A DNA stretch of 48,602 bases from Paracoccaceae bacterium. Lineage in GTDB: Bacteria; Pseudomonadota; Alphaproteobacteria; Rhodobacterales; Rhodobacteraceae. Position numbers and translations under genes: made by a program. The notes under the pieces are model-generated. The model saw only the letters and a list, made by a program, of their open reading frames with translations. It had not been told where the DNA came from and did no database searches. This document shows, piece after piece, positions 27,848 to 36,719 of this stretch (positions are counted from its first letter, which is position 1; each line of letters opens with the position of its first letter). Location of the stretch: assembly GCA_029246285.1 (NCBI GenBank), contig JAQWNW010000075.1, forward strand, positions 1 through 48,602, written 5' to 3'.

Positions 27848-28723
27848 TCATAACTTTAAAAATAAGGTAATGGTAGTCCAATCACCAATAGTTATTTTAT
27901 CTTTGCAAATCCAACCTCTTTGAGAATATTCAGAAACCACTATATCTACTTGTGAGCTCAAGATACCCGATAATATTGCTAAAGTATTATTTTTCACAGA
28001 TAAAGTTGTCATTTCAGACGCCAAAGAAATCAATGGACCCTTAAGTATATTAGCCATAATTAAATCGTATTTTCCACGCTGTTGAATAAAGTGGTTGTCA
28101 AAGCCTTTGGCATGTATGCATTTCACCTTTCCCTTTAATTGGTTAAACTCAACGTTAGCGTTTGCAGTCTCAATTGCGACTTTATCAATATCTGTCGCTA
28201 TAACCTCTTGACCCCAGAACTTTGCCGCTGCCATTGCTAAAACAGCTGTACCGGTTCCAATATCTATAATTGATTTTGGCTCGATACCATCAACAATTAC
28301 TTTTTCTAAAGAACATAAACAACCTTTTGTCGTTGCGTGATGTCCAGTTCCAAAAGCCATAGCCGCATCAATTATCAAATTAATCTTGCTATCAGAAAGA
28401 AGATCAGCATCATGGCTGCCAAGCACGCAAAATCTCCCAGCATTGACGGGTGGTAATTCGCGCTTTACATGTGCAACCCAGTCCGTTTCAGGAATTTCTG
28501 ACACAACAAATTCTCTAATTCCAAAGACAGAACTAAGTAAAGATAGAGCAATATCATTCGGTTTATCGTAAAAATAACTTCCAATCTCATAAGAATTTGA
28601 CCCATCTTCAATTTCAAATACCCCCACACCAAACGGTACTGGTTCAATTTTTTCAATTGCACTTGCTAATAATTCTGCAGCTTCTCTAGTCTTGCAAATT
28701 GTAAATGCTGAAAAGGTAATCAT
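27848..28723 (-). CDS. prmA: ribosomal protein L11 methyltransferase
   Basis: PrmA trimethylates ribosomal protein L11. The 291-residue protein has a poorly conserved N-terminal substrate domain and a class I SAM-dependent methyltransferase domain. AMAFGTGHHATT (about 124-135), the SAM motif DIGTGTAVLAMAAAK, the acidic VIATDID, and MANIL complete the PrmA signature. It is the first gene of the minus-strand run that continues into ruvCAB, 30 bases upstream of ruvC. Confidence 0.95.
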   Translation of the reverse strand: MITFSAFTICKTREAAELLASAIEKIEPVPFGVGVFEIEDGSNSYEIGSYFYDKPNDIALSLLSSVFGIREFVVSEIPETDWVAHVKRELPPVNAGRFCVLGSHDADLLSDSKINLIIDAAMAFGTGHHATTKGCLCSLEKVIVDGIEPKSIIDIGTGTAVLAMAAAKFWGQEVIATDIDKVAIETANANVEFNQLKGKVKCIHAKGFDNHFIQQRGKYDLIMANILKGPLISLASEMTTLSVKNNTLAILSGILSSQVDIVVSEYSQRGWICKDKITIGDWTTITLFLKL

Positions 28724-28765
28724 TATCTATAAATGCTCACATGGCTTTAAATAATGAAAATAACC

Positions 28766-29404
28766 TCACAAATTTAACTCACACTTGAGGCCCGTGCCGC
28801 CTAAACCACAATATCCATTAGGGTTTTTGGCTAGGTATTGCTGATGATAATCTTCAGCATAATAGTACTCTTCTAAAGGGAGTATTTCGGTAGTAACCTC
28901 CGAGAGGCCTTCGGCACTAAGTACTTTATTATAACTTTCTTTTATTGCATCTGCATCAGTTTTCTGTTCCCGAGAAGTAAAATATATACCGGACCGATAT
29001 TGTGTGCCAACGTCATTTCCCTGACGCATTCCCTGTGTTGGATTATGACTTTCAAAAAAGATTTTTAACAGCTCAAGATATGAAATCTTTCCTGGATCAA
29101 AAACGACCTGAACCACTTCATTATGGCCTGTCTGACCTGTACAAACCTCTTCATAATTCGGATTCAACGTGAAGCCTGCACAATACCCTACGGACGAAAC
29201 CCAAACACCTTCCTGAGTCCAAAATTTACGTTCAGCCCCCCAAAAGCACCCAAGACCGAATACGGCAATCTGCATTTGACTGGGAAACGGTCCTTTCAAT
29301 AGCCGCCCAGAAACAAAATGTCTTTCTGCCGTCTCAATGGGTTCAGTTCTCCCTGGCAAAGCTATCTCTTTGGAAGGCATGCTATTTTTTTTTAAAAAAA
29401 ACAT
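28766..29404 (-). CDS. msrA: peptide-methionine (S)-S-oxide reductase
   Basis: MsrA repairs oxidised methionine. The 212-residue protein matches the long MsrA form in length and layout: [10 protein letters not shown] with catalytic C53, [29 protein letters not shown] and the C-terminal YCGLGGTG. Likely resolving cysteines are C199 and C208. AGGAG lies six bases before the ATG, which supports this start. It is separated by 42 bases from prmA and by 49 bases from the MATE gene upstream, so it may be in either transcript. Confidence 0.96.
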   Translation of the reverse strand: MFFLKKNSMPSKEIALPGRTEPIETAERHFVSGRLLKGPFPSQMQIAVFGLGCFWGAERKFWTQEGVWVSSVGYCAGFTLNPNYEEVCTGQTGHNEVVQVVFDPGKISYLELLKIFFESHNPTQGMRQGNDVGTQYRSGIYFTSREQKTDADAIKESYNKVLSAEGLSEVTTEILPLEEYYYAEDYHQQYLAKNPNGYCGLGGTGLKCELNL

Positions 29405-29453
29405 AAAAATCTCCTGTCACATTACGAAGACGATAGAACATTAATCATAATTT

Positions 29454-30791
29454 TCAAGTTTCATCCGGATTTAATTTTTTAATAAAAAGCCAACCTATAA
29501 AGCAACTGGGTAAGCCAATAATCAAGGCCGCAAATGCATTTCCGTAAACCACACCTATCGCACCAAACATACTTGCTCCCAAAAGAACAGCTGGGAGCAT
29601 GACTAAACCATCTCTTAACCAAGTCATAATGGTCGAATAAACAGGCTTACCCATATTGTTAAAAGCTGAGCTTGCCACAAAAATCATTCCAGTAAACAGA
29701 AATCCTCCTGCGGCAAAATAATTAAAGGATCTAACAACCTCTGATCCTATTTCTCCTAATAAAAATAGCTTAATGATCCATTCTGTTGATAAAATTAAAA
29801 TGAACCAAGCAATTAATGTATAAGCGATACAAAAAATGATACTATTCCAATACGTCGAGCGAACTCTAAAAAACATCTTGGCTCCATAATTCTGCCCAAA
29901 TATCCCTCCAATAGCACCAGACAAAGAAAATATTCCTCCGAATGCAACAACTGTCAGACGATTAACTACGGACAATCCAGCAACTGCGCTGTCTCCAAAC
30001 TCAGCTATTACTTTGGTTATTACAAAACTAGCAAATGGGCCAGATAATTGGGTTAAAATTGCGGGTAATGCAATGATGAGAAATGGAAATAAGGTCGATC
30101 GAATTACTGATAAAGTCAATTTTGCTAATAAATTATGAACTTTTATGACCGAATAAAGAGCAAAAGAAGTAGAAGCCACTCTTGACAGACCTGTATTTAT
30201 TGCAGCTCCATCTAGTCCAAGTTCAAGCCAAATAATAAGAATAGGGTCTGCTATCAATGCTACTAAACCAGCTGACATTGTAACAAACATTGATCTATAT
30301 GCGTCACCTTCAGACCGAAGAATAGCTGAGCCAACCATTCCTAATGCCATTAATGGTAAGGTTGGAATTGAAATCAAAAGAAAACGTTCAGCTAGTTGGG
30401 CAGTTTGACCTGATGCTCCTGTAAATTTCACAATTTCTGATCTGAAAGTTATAATGAAGATTGCTAGAATAAATTGAATACCAACACCCAAAGACATGCA
30501 ACCCATTGCAAATTTTTTGGCTTCTACTTTTTTCCCCTCTCCAAGGGCTTTACTTACTAGAGCTGTTGCTGCAATCATAATCCCGATTCCAACTGCAATA
30601 GTAAAAAATTGCACATTCCACGCAAAACCAAGAGCAGCAACTAATCTTTCATCACCAAGTCTTGAGATCCAAAATAAATTTGCCAAATCTACTACAAACA
30701 TGAAAGTCAAACCAAGCATACCTGTAACAGTCATTCTGATCACATGGGACATTATAGATCCTTGCAAAAATCTCGCATTATAATCAGACAT
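29454..30791 (-). CDS. MATE family efflux transporter
   Basis: The 445-residue integral membrane protein has the twelve hydrophobic segments and the two-fold internal repeat of multidrug and toxin extrusion (NorM/DinF-type) transporters, which export cationic or other compounds using a Na+ or H+ gradient. MLGLTFMFVVDLANLFWISRLG at the N-terminus is typical, as is the GAIGGIFGQNYGA segment in the second half. Its start overlaps the upstream MFS gene by 8 bases, so the two transporters are probably co-expressed. The exported substrate cannot be inferred. Confidence 0.9.
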   Translation of the reverse strand: MSDYNARFLQGSIMSHVIRMTVTGMLGLTFMFVVDLANLFWISRLGDERLVAALGFAWNVQFFTIAVGIGIMIAATALVSKALGEGKKVEAKKFAMGCMSLGVGIQFILAIFIITFRSEIVKFTGASGQTAQLAERFLLISIPTLPLMALGMVGSAILRSEGDAYRSMFVTMSAGLVALIADPILIIWLELGLDGAAINTGLSRVASTSFALYSVIKVHNLLAKLTLSVIRSTLFPFLIIALPAILTQLSGPFASFVITKVIAEFGDSAVAGLSVVNRLTVVAFGGIFSLSGAIGGIFGQNYGAKMFFRVRSTYWNSIIFCIAYTLIAWFILILSTEWIIKLFLLGEIGSEVVRSFNYFAAGGFLFTGMIFVASSAFNNMGKPVYSTIMTWLRDGLVMLPAVLLGASMFGAIGVVYGNAFAALIIGLPSCFIGWLFIKKLNPDET

Positions 30792-31998
30792 TGTTCATCA
30801 TTTTTGAAAATATAGTCTCATTTCCCATACAAGGATTTTTTGGAATAATCAAAGCAAGCAATAGCGAACAAAACGCCAAACATGTTGCAATTATGAAAAC
30901 CAATCCTGGAGATACAATCCATATATAGCCCAATACAACTGGTAAGAATACTGCAGGTATGTGATTTATGGTAAAGACCACAGCAGCTGTTGAAGCAATC
31001 TCTGATGGATCTGCTATTTTTTGAAAATAAGTTTTTTGTGCAAATGCCAAACCAAAAAATAAATGATCTAAAACGTAAAGGATCATCGCAATGCCTGCGC
31101 CCCAACCAAAAAAATAAACTCCACCATAGGCCAGAAAAATTAAAGTCAGTCCAAAATATTCGAAACTGAGAGCAATTCGTTCACCATAATAATTTACAAA
31201 GATGCCCATAAGCGGGGCAACAAAAATATTTACTAAGTAATTTATTATAAACAAAGAAGTTAAGTCATGAACTTCAAATCCAAATTTTTCAACCATCATA
31301 AAGGCTGCAAAGACCAAGAAAATTTGCCTTCGAGCACCTGCAACAAAATTTAATGCGTAATAAAGCCAATATCTTTTTCTGAATATTAATTTTCTTTTCT
31401 GTTTATTGGAACTTTGGAATGAAGGGAATATAAGCCAGCATAAAATAGCGAGTAAAATAGTCATTCCACCAGCTATTCCATAAGAAAATTCATAACTCAA
31501 ACCCCAATATCGCCACCCAAGCACGATAAATACGTAAACAAATAATGAAGCACCAGAACCAGCTGCTAAAATCCAACCCATTACTTTAGGAGCATTTTCT
31601 TTTTCAATCCATTGAAGCTCTAAAGATTGTTTTGCAGTCTCATAATAGTGAAAACCTACGGAGGCAATGAAAGTTGTTATCAACAACCCAGAGTATGAAG
31701 GGAAATACGCAGTAACTGCTGTTGCACATCCAAGGGCCAAAAGAGATAAAAGAGCTAGATTTATTTCCTTTAGAAATAAAATTAGAACAATCACACCTAC
31801 AGCTAAAAACCCTGGAATTTCTCTAACCCCATGCAGCCAACCAATTTTAACTCCATCAAATTTAGCAATTTCAATCACAAAATTATTGAGCAATGCTGAC
31901 CAAGTTGAAAATGATATTGGCATCGCTATTGACATCAGAATTAATAGAAAAATTGGTTGACGCCAAACTGGTAAATCTGAAATTTCCTCAGTCTTCAT
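30784..31998 (-). CDS. MFS family transporter
   Basis: The 404-residue protein has about twelve membrane segments in two halves, with a basic cytoplasmic loop in the middle (SSNKQKRKLIFRKRY, about residues 196-210). I assign it to the major facilitator superfamily by this layout. The N-terminal half has GWLHGVREIPGFLAVG and the segment GWILAAGSGASLFVYV, resembling MFS proteins of alphaproteobacteria with no characterised substrate. The MATE gene overlaps its end by 8 bases. No regulator is adjacent, and the substrate is unknown. Confidence 0.8.
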   Translation of the reverse strand: MKTEEISDLPVWRQPIFLLILMSIAMPISFSTWSALLNNFVIEIAKFDGVKIGWLHGVREIPGFLAVGVIVLILFLKEINLALLSLLALGCATAVTAYFPSYSGLLITTFIASVGFHYYETAKQSLELQWIEKENAPKVMGWILAAGSGASLFVYVFIVLGWRYWGLSYEFSYGIAGGMTILLAILCWLIFPSFQSSNKQKRKLIFRKRYWLYYALNFVAGARRQIFLVFAAFMMVEKFGFEVHDLTSLFIINYLVNIFVAPLMGIFVNYYGERIALSFEYFGLTLIFLAYGGVYFFGWGAGIAMILYVLDHLFFGLAFAQKTYFQKIADPSEIASTAAVVFTINHIPAVFLPVVLGYIWIVSPGLVFIIATCLAFCSLLLALIIPKNPCMGNETIFSKMMNNV

Positions 31999-32081
31999 GT
32001 CAGGTTCTTTCCTATCTTGTTATGAATATCGGTAATCAATTTTTATAGTGATTACGAGAGCCAACTTTTTGAGTCATAAAA

Positions 32082-32108
32082 AAAGCCATCTAAAAAATAG
32101 ATGGCTTT
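32082..32108 (-). terminator. rho-independent terminator of rpsD
   Basis: An 11-bp perfect stem (32082-32092 with 32098-32108) encloses a 5-base loop. Read on the minus strand it is followed at once by a run of seven T (complement of the A tract ending at 32081), the classic terminator form. It lies 23 bases after the rpsD stop. In the plus direction the T-run is short, so it should act mainly for rpsD. Confidence 0.9.
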
Positions 32109-32130
32109 AAAAATCACAGGCGTTAATCAA

Positions 32131-32751
32131 TTAATTTTGAGCGTAATATTCGATAACCAAATTCGGCTCCATAACTACAGAGAAAGGGACATCTCCTAAA
32201 CCAGGCGTCCTCATAAACTTTGCCGTCATTTTTGAATAATCAGTTTCGATATAATCCGGCACATCTCTCTCTGCTAGAGAAATGGCTTCTAAAATTGACG
32301 CCATTTGTTTTGAACGCTCTCTGACCTCAACAATATCGCCTTCTTTCACCCGGTACGAGGGAATATTTACCTTTTTACCATTAACCATAACGTGCCCATG
32401 GTTGACAAACTGTCTAGCCGCAAAAACGGTAGCAACAAACTTAGCACGATATACAACAGCATCTAATCTTCGCTCTAATAACCCTATTAAATTTTCACCA
32501 GTGTCTCCTTTTACGCGCTCGGCGTCCGAGAAAATCCTTCTAAATTGCTTTTCCGTTAAATCACCATAGTGACCCTTAAGCTTTTGTTTAGCTCTTAACT
32601 GCAAGCCGAAATCAGACAGCTTAGCTTTTCGTCTCTGACCGTGCTGACCAGGACCATACTCTCTTCTATTTACTGGTGATTTGGGCCTTCCCCAAATATT
32701 TTCGCCCATTCGGCGATCAATCTTATGCTTGGCAGCGGTGCGTTTTGTCAC
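32131..32751 (-). CDS. rpsD: 30S ribosomal protein S4
   Basis: S4 starts assembly of the 30S body by binding 16S rRNA. The 206-residue protein has the N-terminal segment ending in [12 protein letters not shown], the [14 protein letters not shown] block and the S4 RNA-binding domain around [21 protein letters not shown]. It is the zinc-free form without N-terminal cysteine pairs. The start is GTG, with AAGGAG seven bases upstream. It is monocistronic here, flanked by its own promoter and terminator. S4 is an autoregulator in other bacteria. Confidence 0.98.
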   Translation of the reverse strand: MTKRTAAKHKIDRRMGENIWGRPKSPVNRREYGPGQHGQRRKAKLSDFGLQLRAKQKLKGHYGDLTEKQFRRIFSDAERVKGDTGENLIGLLERRLDAVVYRAKFVATVFAARQFVNHGHVMVNGKKVNIPSYRVKEGDIVEVRERSKQMASILEAISLAERDVPDYIETDYSKMTAKFMRTPGLGDVPFSVVMEPNLVIEYYAQN

Positions 32752-32882
32752 GGCTGTTCTCCTTCAGTTGGTTATCCACTTAAACGTGGCTTGTTTCTAA
32801 AGGGCGTTGTCCTTTCCCAGAGGGGCGACAGGCATTCTTTTGCAAGAGCCACCAACACCAAATATCTTGTTAACATCAAGAA
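32752..32882 (-). promoter_or_regulatory. long 5' leader of rpsD with small hairpins
   Basis: The predicted transcript has about 130 untranslated bases before the GTG. Potential hairpins include TCTTG/CAAGA near the 5' end (about 32863-32879), a GC-rich element with TGTC/GACA enclosing CCC-TCT-GGG (about 32811-32833), and CCAC/GTGG close to the ribosome site (about 32775-32788). The GC content stands out from the AT-rich surroundings. A leader that senses free S4 is plausible, since S4 autoregulates in other bacteria, but this structure is not one I recognise. Confidence 0.4.
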
Positions 32883-32888
32883 TACTGG

Positions 32889-32916
32889 CTTATAAAGACT
32901 CCTTAAATGATGTCAA
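32889..32916 (-). promoter_or_regulatory. sigma-70 promoter of rpsD
   Basis: On the minus strand a perfect -35 TTGACA (32911-32916) and a -10 TATAAG (32889-32894) are separated by 16 bases. This is the best sigma-70-type match seen in the window, as expected for a ribosomal protein gene. Predicted transcription starts near 32882. Confidence 0.75.
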
Positions 32917-32949
32917 CAGATGTTATTGCCAAATGGTTAATCAAAATTT

Positions 32950-33333
32950 CTAAGAAAAGTAATCAATTATTGGGCAATCTGGCCTGTCATCTCCAGCGCA
33001 AGCCTTCACCAAATGGTTAAGCTCCAGGCGTAAGTTTTTCAATTCAGATTCTTTCCTTTGAATTTGTACAAGATGCTCTTTCGCGATTCTTCTTACATTT
33101 GAACTTGTGCGATTTTTATCTTGATACAAATCCAATAATTCCCGACAGTCTTCAATTGAAAAATCAAAACTTCTAGCTCTTTTCACAAATATTAATTTTT
33201 TCACAGATGTAGAATCATAATTTCGATACCCAGAAGTACTGCGATGGCTTGGCAAAACCAATCCTATATCAGAGTAATACCGAACTGTTTTGACAGGCAA
33301 ACCCGCTTGGTTTGCTGCCTCACCAATATTCAT
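32950..33333 (-). CDS. cueR: CueR-type MerR family copper-responsive regulator
   Basis: The 127-residue protein has the MerR winged helix (NIGEAANQAGLPVKTVRYY, 2-20; SGYRNYD), a dimerisation coiled coil, and the metal loop ACAGDDRPDCPII. The two cysteines fall at 112 and 120, the positions of the Cu(I) ligands in E. coli CueR, and S77 is also conserved. That combination marks the CueR/HmrR branch that senses monovalent Cu, Ag or Au rather than zinc, cadmium or mercury. It is divergent from the DUF4396 gene with its predicted operator between them. The symbol reflects the CueR/HmrR subgroup; the exact orthologue name is a choice. Confidence 0.9.
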   Translation of the reverse strand: MNIGEAANQAGLPVKTVRYYSDIGLVLPSHRSTSGYRNYDSTSVKKLIFVKRARSFDFSIEDCRELLDLYQDKNRTSSNVRRIAKEHLVQIQRKESELKNLRLELNHLVKACAGDDRPDCPIIDYFS

Positions 33334-33340
33334 TTTCTTC

Positions 33341-33371
33341 TTGACCTTCCACTTGATGGAGAGATTATATG
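33341..33371 (+). promoter_or_regulatory. MerR-type promoter/operator for the DUF4396 gene
   Basis: A -35 TTGACC (33341-33346) and -10 TATATG (33366-33371) are separated by 19 bases, the abnormally long spacer that MerR-family activators need. Inside the spacer lies an imperfect dyad with inner arms TCCA and TGGA around CTTGA, close to the known CueR operator pattern ACCTTCC...GGAAGGT. It points to the downstream DUF4396 gene at 33404. This links the regulator to its probable target. Confidence 0.8.
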
Positions 33372-33403
33372 ATCTTTAACAATAATTTCAAGAGAGTAAG
33401 GCG

Positions 33404-33853
33404 ATGGGTAGTTTAGTAAAAAATTTCAATATCGATTGGAAAGATTCTGTTTTATGGGCAAAAGCCAGATATAATACATTATGGTGTCTAATTGGCTGTT
33501 CAATTGGAGATTTTGGAACTATAGCATTTTTTCAATTTACTGGTATTGGCTGGCCTGTGCTTTCAATAATGATTTTAGCCATAATAAATGGATTAATTAC
33601 CTCTATATTGCTCGAAACAGTTATTCTGATGCGAGAACTAAGCTTTGTCAAAGCACTGAATACTGCAATAGGAATGTCATTAATATCAATGATATCAATG
33701 GAAGTCGCAATGAATTCGGTTGATGTATTTTTAACCGGAGGAGCAAAATTGAATTGGTGGGTTATTCCATTCATGCTGTTAGCGGGTTATGTGACACCGC
33801 TTCCATATAATTATTGGCGCCTCAAAGTTTTAGGTAAGTCATGCTGTGGTTAA
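33404..33853 (+). CDS. DUF4396 family membrane protein, predicted CueR target
   Basis: The 149-residue protein has four hydrophobic segments (about 25-45, 49-75, 84-108, 118-136) and should sit in the inner membrane. Candidate soft-metal ligands cluster in it: C28 and C32 in WCLIGCSIGDFG, M91, M96, M99 and M103 on one helix, and a CCG tail (C147, C148). I place it in DUF4396 by its length, the CLIGCxIGDFG block and the SMxxMExxMN-like helix. No function is established for the family. The 19-bp-spacer promoter and adjacent CueR-like gene suggest a role in copper or silver handling, which is inference. Its stop lies 5 bases from the convergent nrdJ stop. Confidence 0.82.
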   Translation: MGSLVKNFNIDWKDSVLWAKARYNTLWCLIGCSIGDFGTIAFFQFTGIGWPVLSIMILAIINGLITSILLETVILMRELSFVKALNTAIGMSLISMISMEVAMNSVDVFLTGGAKLNWWVIPFMLLAGYVTPLPYNYWRLKVLGKSCCG

Positions 33854-33883
33854 ACAATCTACCCACATTTGGAATAACCACAG
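33844..33883. repeat. inverted repeat across the DUF4396 / nrdJ convergent ends
   Basis: CTGTGGTTA (33844-33852) is repeated in inverse as TAACCACAG (33875-33883), nine perfect pairs around a 22-base loop. It covers both stop codons. It could form a hairpin at the ends of both transcripts, but it has no T-run, and part of the match comes from Cys-Gly codons at both C-termini, so it may be partly chance. Confidence 0.35.
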
Positions 33884-36123
33884 TTTACGCAGGTATCACA
33901 ACCTTCAATTTTTCGGACCTCAAAAGAACCACAACTCGAGCATGATATCCTAGAATTTACTTGAGTGATCTCAGTAACGATTGATTGAGGATCACCTTTT
34001 AATCCCATTCCTTCTGCCTCAAGAAAACCAATTGAAATCATATGTTGTTCAATTACTCCTCCGATTGCCGCTAAGATACTTGGCACATATTTGCCTTTTA
34101 TCCAGGCACCACCCCTCGGATCAAAGACAGCCTTCATTTCTTCAACAACAAAACTTACATCTCCCCCACGGCGAAACACTGCTGAAATCATTCTTGTCAA
34201 ACCAACCGTCCAAGCAAAATGCTCCATATTCTTTGAGTTTATAAAAACTTCAAATGGCCTTCGCCGCTCATTTAAGACTATGTCATTTACCGTAATATAA
34301 ATAGCGTGTTCCGTGTCTGGCCACTTAATCTTATAAGTGCTTCCCTCCAAACTTTCTGGCCGGGCTAAAGGCTCTCCAATATATACCACATCAGCTTTTT
34401 TTTCTAACTCTAAGACTTTATTTGGATCTTCTGAAACCGACAGCACCGATCCGGTAACTTCATTTGGACGATATGTCGTACAACCTTTACAACCTCCCCT
34501 CCAGGCTTCCATGTACACTTCTTTGAAGGTATTAAAATCAATATCTACAGGACAATTTATTGTCTTTGATATCGAGCTATCAACCCACTTTTGCGCTGTT
34601 GATTGCATCCGAACGTGGTCAATTGGATCAAGAGTCTGAGCATTTACAAAATAATCAGGAAAAGGCTTACTCCCAAATTTTTCACGCCAAATTTGAACAG
34701 CATAGTCCACTACATCTTCATCTGTATGGCTACCATCTTTTTGAAGAACCTTTCGATTGTAGGAATATGCAAAGACAGGCTCGATACCTGAGCTAACATT
34801 CCCAGCGTAAAGGCTGATTGTACCGGTTGGAGCAATGGACGTTAATAAAGCATTTCTAATCCCATTTTTTGAAATTAGGTCTCTGACATCTTGATCCATT
34901 TCGGTGAGAGTCTTACTCGCTAAATATAGGCCCGCATCAAAAAGAGGAAATGAGCCTTTTTCTTTTGCTAATTCTGAAGAAGACAAATATGAAATTCTTG
35001 CAATTTGATGTAGCAACTCTTCTGTCTTTTTTGCGGCATCGTTTGATCCATAACGCAGCCCCATCATTAATAGAGCATCGGCCAACCCAGTTACACCTAA
35101 ACCAATTCTACGTTTTTGTTGAGCTTCTTCTTCTTGGGCCTTCAATGGAAAGCGACTTACATCAACTACATTATCCATCATCCGAACTGCTATTTTTACA
35201 ATCCTAGATAAGCCAGCAATATCAATTTCGGCATCAGCCTCGAATGGTTTTTTAACTAACCTTGCTAGATTAATTGAGCCAAGCAAACATGCACCATATG
35301 GCGGCAAGGGCTGTTCTCCACAAGGATTTGTAGCCGATATTTGCTCACAATATGCAAGATTATTCATCTGATTTATTCTATCAATAAAAATAACCCCGGG
35401 TTCTGCATATTCAAATGTTCCCTGCATTATTTTGTCCCACAAATCGAGAGCACGAACAGTTTTATAAATTTTTCCATTAAAAATTAATTCCCAGTTCTTA
35501 TCTCCTTTAACCGCTTCCATGAAACCATCCGTAACTAGAACCGATAAATTAAACATCCTTAACCGAGCCGCATCTTTCTTTGCGTCAATAAATTCTTCAA
35601 TATCAGGATGATCACAACGCATTGTTGCCATCATAGCACCTCGACGAGAGCCAGCGGACATGATCGTTCTACACATAGAATCCCACACATCCATAAATGA
35701 TAATGGCCCAGATGCATCTGCAGCAACACCTTTTACATCGGCTCCTCTGGGTCTAATGGTTGAAAAATCATACCCAATTCCGCCACCCTGTTGCATTGTT
35801 AATGCTGCTTCCTTGAGCATCTCAAAAATACCACCCATATCATCAGGTATGGTGCCCATAACAAAGCAATTAAATAATGTTACTGAACGGGCAGTACCCG
35901 CTCCAGCCAAAATTCTTCCTGCAGGTAAGAATTTAAAATCCTTAAGAATGGAATAAAACTCACCCTCCCAAAAATCCCTATCTTTTTCATTTATTGCCAA
36001 TGCGCTCGCGACTCGACGCCAACTGTCTTGAACTTCAAGATCTACATTTGATCCATCTGCTTCCTTAAAGCGATATTTCATATTCCATATCTGTTCGGCA
36101 ATTGATGTTGAGAAAGAGCTCAT
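33859..36123 (-). CDS. nrdJ: adenosylcobalamin-dependent (class II) ribonucleotide reductase
   Basis: NrdJ makes deoxyribonucleotides using a radical formed from coenzyme B12, with or without oxygen. The 754-residue protein has FLPAGRILAGAG (65-76), FNCF with redox C86, the radical-site NPCGE (266-270, NxCxE type) with C268, and TSIAPTGTISLYAG. It ends in a C-terminal zinc-ribbon-like tail with CSSC and CDTCVNCGYSKCG, which should supply reducing cysteines. It lacks an N-terminal ATP-cone. No cobalamin riboswitch or NrdR box was seen in the 131 bases upstream. The cell therefore needs B12 for this enzyme. Confidence 0.97.
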   Translation of the reverse strand: MSSFSTSIAEQIWNMKYRFKEADGSNVDLEVQDSWRRVASALAINEKDRDFWEGEFYSILKDFKFLPAGRILAGAGTARSVTLFNCFVMGTIPDDMGGIFEMLKEAALTMQQGGGIGYDFSTIRPRGADVKGVAADASGPLSFMDVWDSMCRTIMSAGSRRGAMMATMRCDHPDIEEFIDAKKDAARLRMFNLSVLVTDGFMEAVKGDKNWELIFNGKIYKTVRALDLWDKIMQGTFEYAEPGVIFIDRINQMNNLAYCEQISATNPCGEQPLPPYGACLLGSINLARLVKKPFEADAEIDIAGLSRIVKIAVRMMDNVVDVSRFPLKAQEEEAQQKRRIGLGVTGLADALLMMGLRYGSNDAAKKTEELLHQIARISYLSSSELAKEKGSFPLFDAGLYLASKTLTEMDQDVRDLISKNGIRNALLTSIAPTGTISLYAGNVSSGIEPVFAYSYNRKVLQKDGSHTDEDVVDYAVQIWREKFGSKPFPDYFVNAQTLDPIDHVRMQSTAQKWVDSSISKTINCPVDIDFNTFKEVYMEAWRGGCKGCTTYRPNEVTGSVLSVSEDPNKVLELEKKADVVYIGEPLARPESLEGSTYKIKWPDTEHAIYITVNDIVLNERRRPFEVFINSKNMEHFAWTVGLTRMISAVFRRGGDVSFVVEEMKAVFDPRGGAWIKGKYVPSILAAIGGVIEQHMISIGFLEAEGMGLKGDPQSIVTEITQVNSRISCSSCGSFEVRKIEGCDTCVNCGYSKCG

Positions 36124-36254
36124 AGGAATTATCCATTATGAAAAATAAGAAGGACAACAAAGATAACCATTAAAAGTATTTGGGTCAATAAGGCTTAAAA
36201 AAAGTTTTAATAAATAATATTTGATTTTTTGAACAAGATTACTACCATCAAGTG

Positions 36255-36707
36255 ATGGGAACCAATTCTAAAAAGAACTTAGTCAATTTAGTAAAACTTT
36301 GCGTAGGCGCTGACACCGTCGATGATATCATCTCCAGACAAGATTATCCAAAAGTGAATGGTAAAGAAACATCTCAAGTCAAAAAACATGTAACTCGAAT
36401 GTGGCCAAAGCGAAGCGAAGAGCTTCTAAATGGGGGTTCACTGTTTTGGGTGATCAAAGGTTTTATACAAGCGCGTCAAAAAATAATCGGATTGGAAGAA
36501 ACCTTTGGTAAAGATAATGTGCGACGATGCGCAATTATACTAAACCCAGAGATATTTCTAACAACCTCGGTAAGAAAACGCCCATTTCAAGGATGGAGAT
36601 ATCTCGACCAGAAAGATGCTCCACCGGATCTTCATAATTTCAACTCACAAGAGAACACCATACCACATGAATTAGCATTAGCCCTTGCAGATATTGGTGT
36701 TCGATAA
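36255..36707 (+). CDS. DUF1489 family protein
   Basis: This is a 150-residue protein of unknown function. I recognise the DUF1489 family, largely restricted to alphaproteobacteria, by LVNLVKLCVGADTVDDI near the N-terminus, the Arg/Trp-rich middle (TRMWPKRSEELL), GSLFWVIKGFIQARQ, and the end ELALALADIGVR. No membrane segment, signal peptide or catalytic motif stands out. The start is the ATG at 36255, though a GTG precedes it directly and the ribosome site is poor. It is divergent from nrdJ and convergent with the HMG-CoA lyase gene. Confidence 0.8.
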   Translation: MGTNSKKNLVNLVKLCVGADTVDDIISRQDYPKVNGKETSQVKKHVTRMWPKRSEELLNGGSLFWVIKGFIQARQKIIGLEETFGKDNVRRCAIILNPEIFLTTSVRKRPFQGWRYLDQKDAPPDLHNFNSQENTIPHELALALADIGVR

Positions 36708-36719
36708 TTCATTATGTTA

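Noticed and set aside
36124-36254. Cobalamin riboswitch or NrdR box upstream of nrdJ
   Set aside because: No B12-box-like element or tandem NrdR boxes were found; the region is simple AT-rich sequence of 131 bases, too short for a cobalamin riboswitch.
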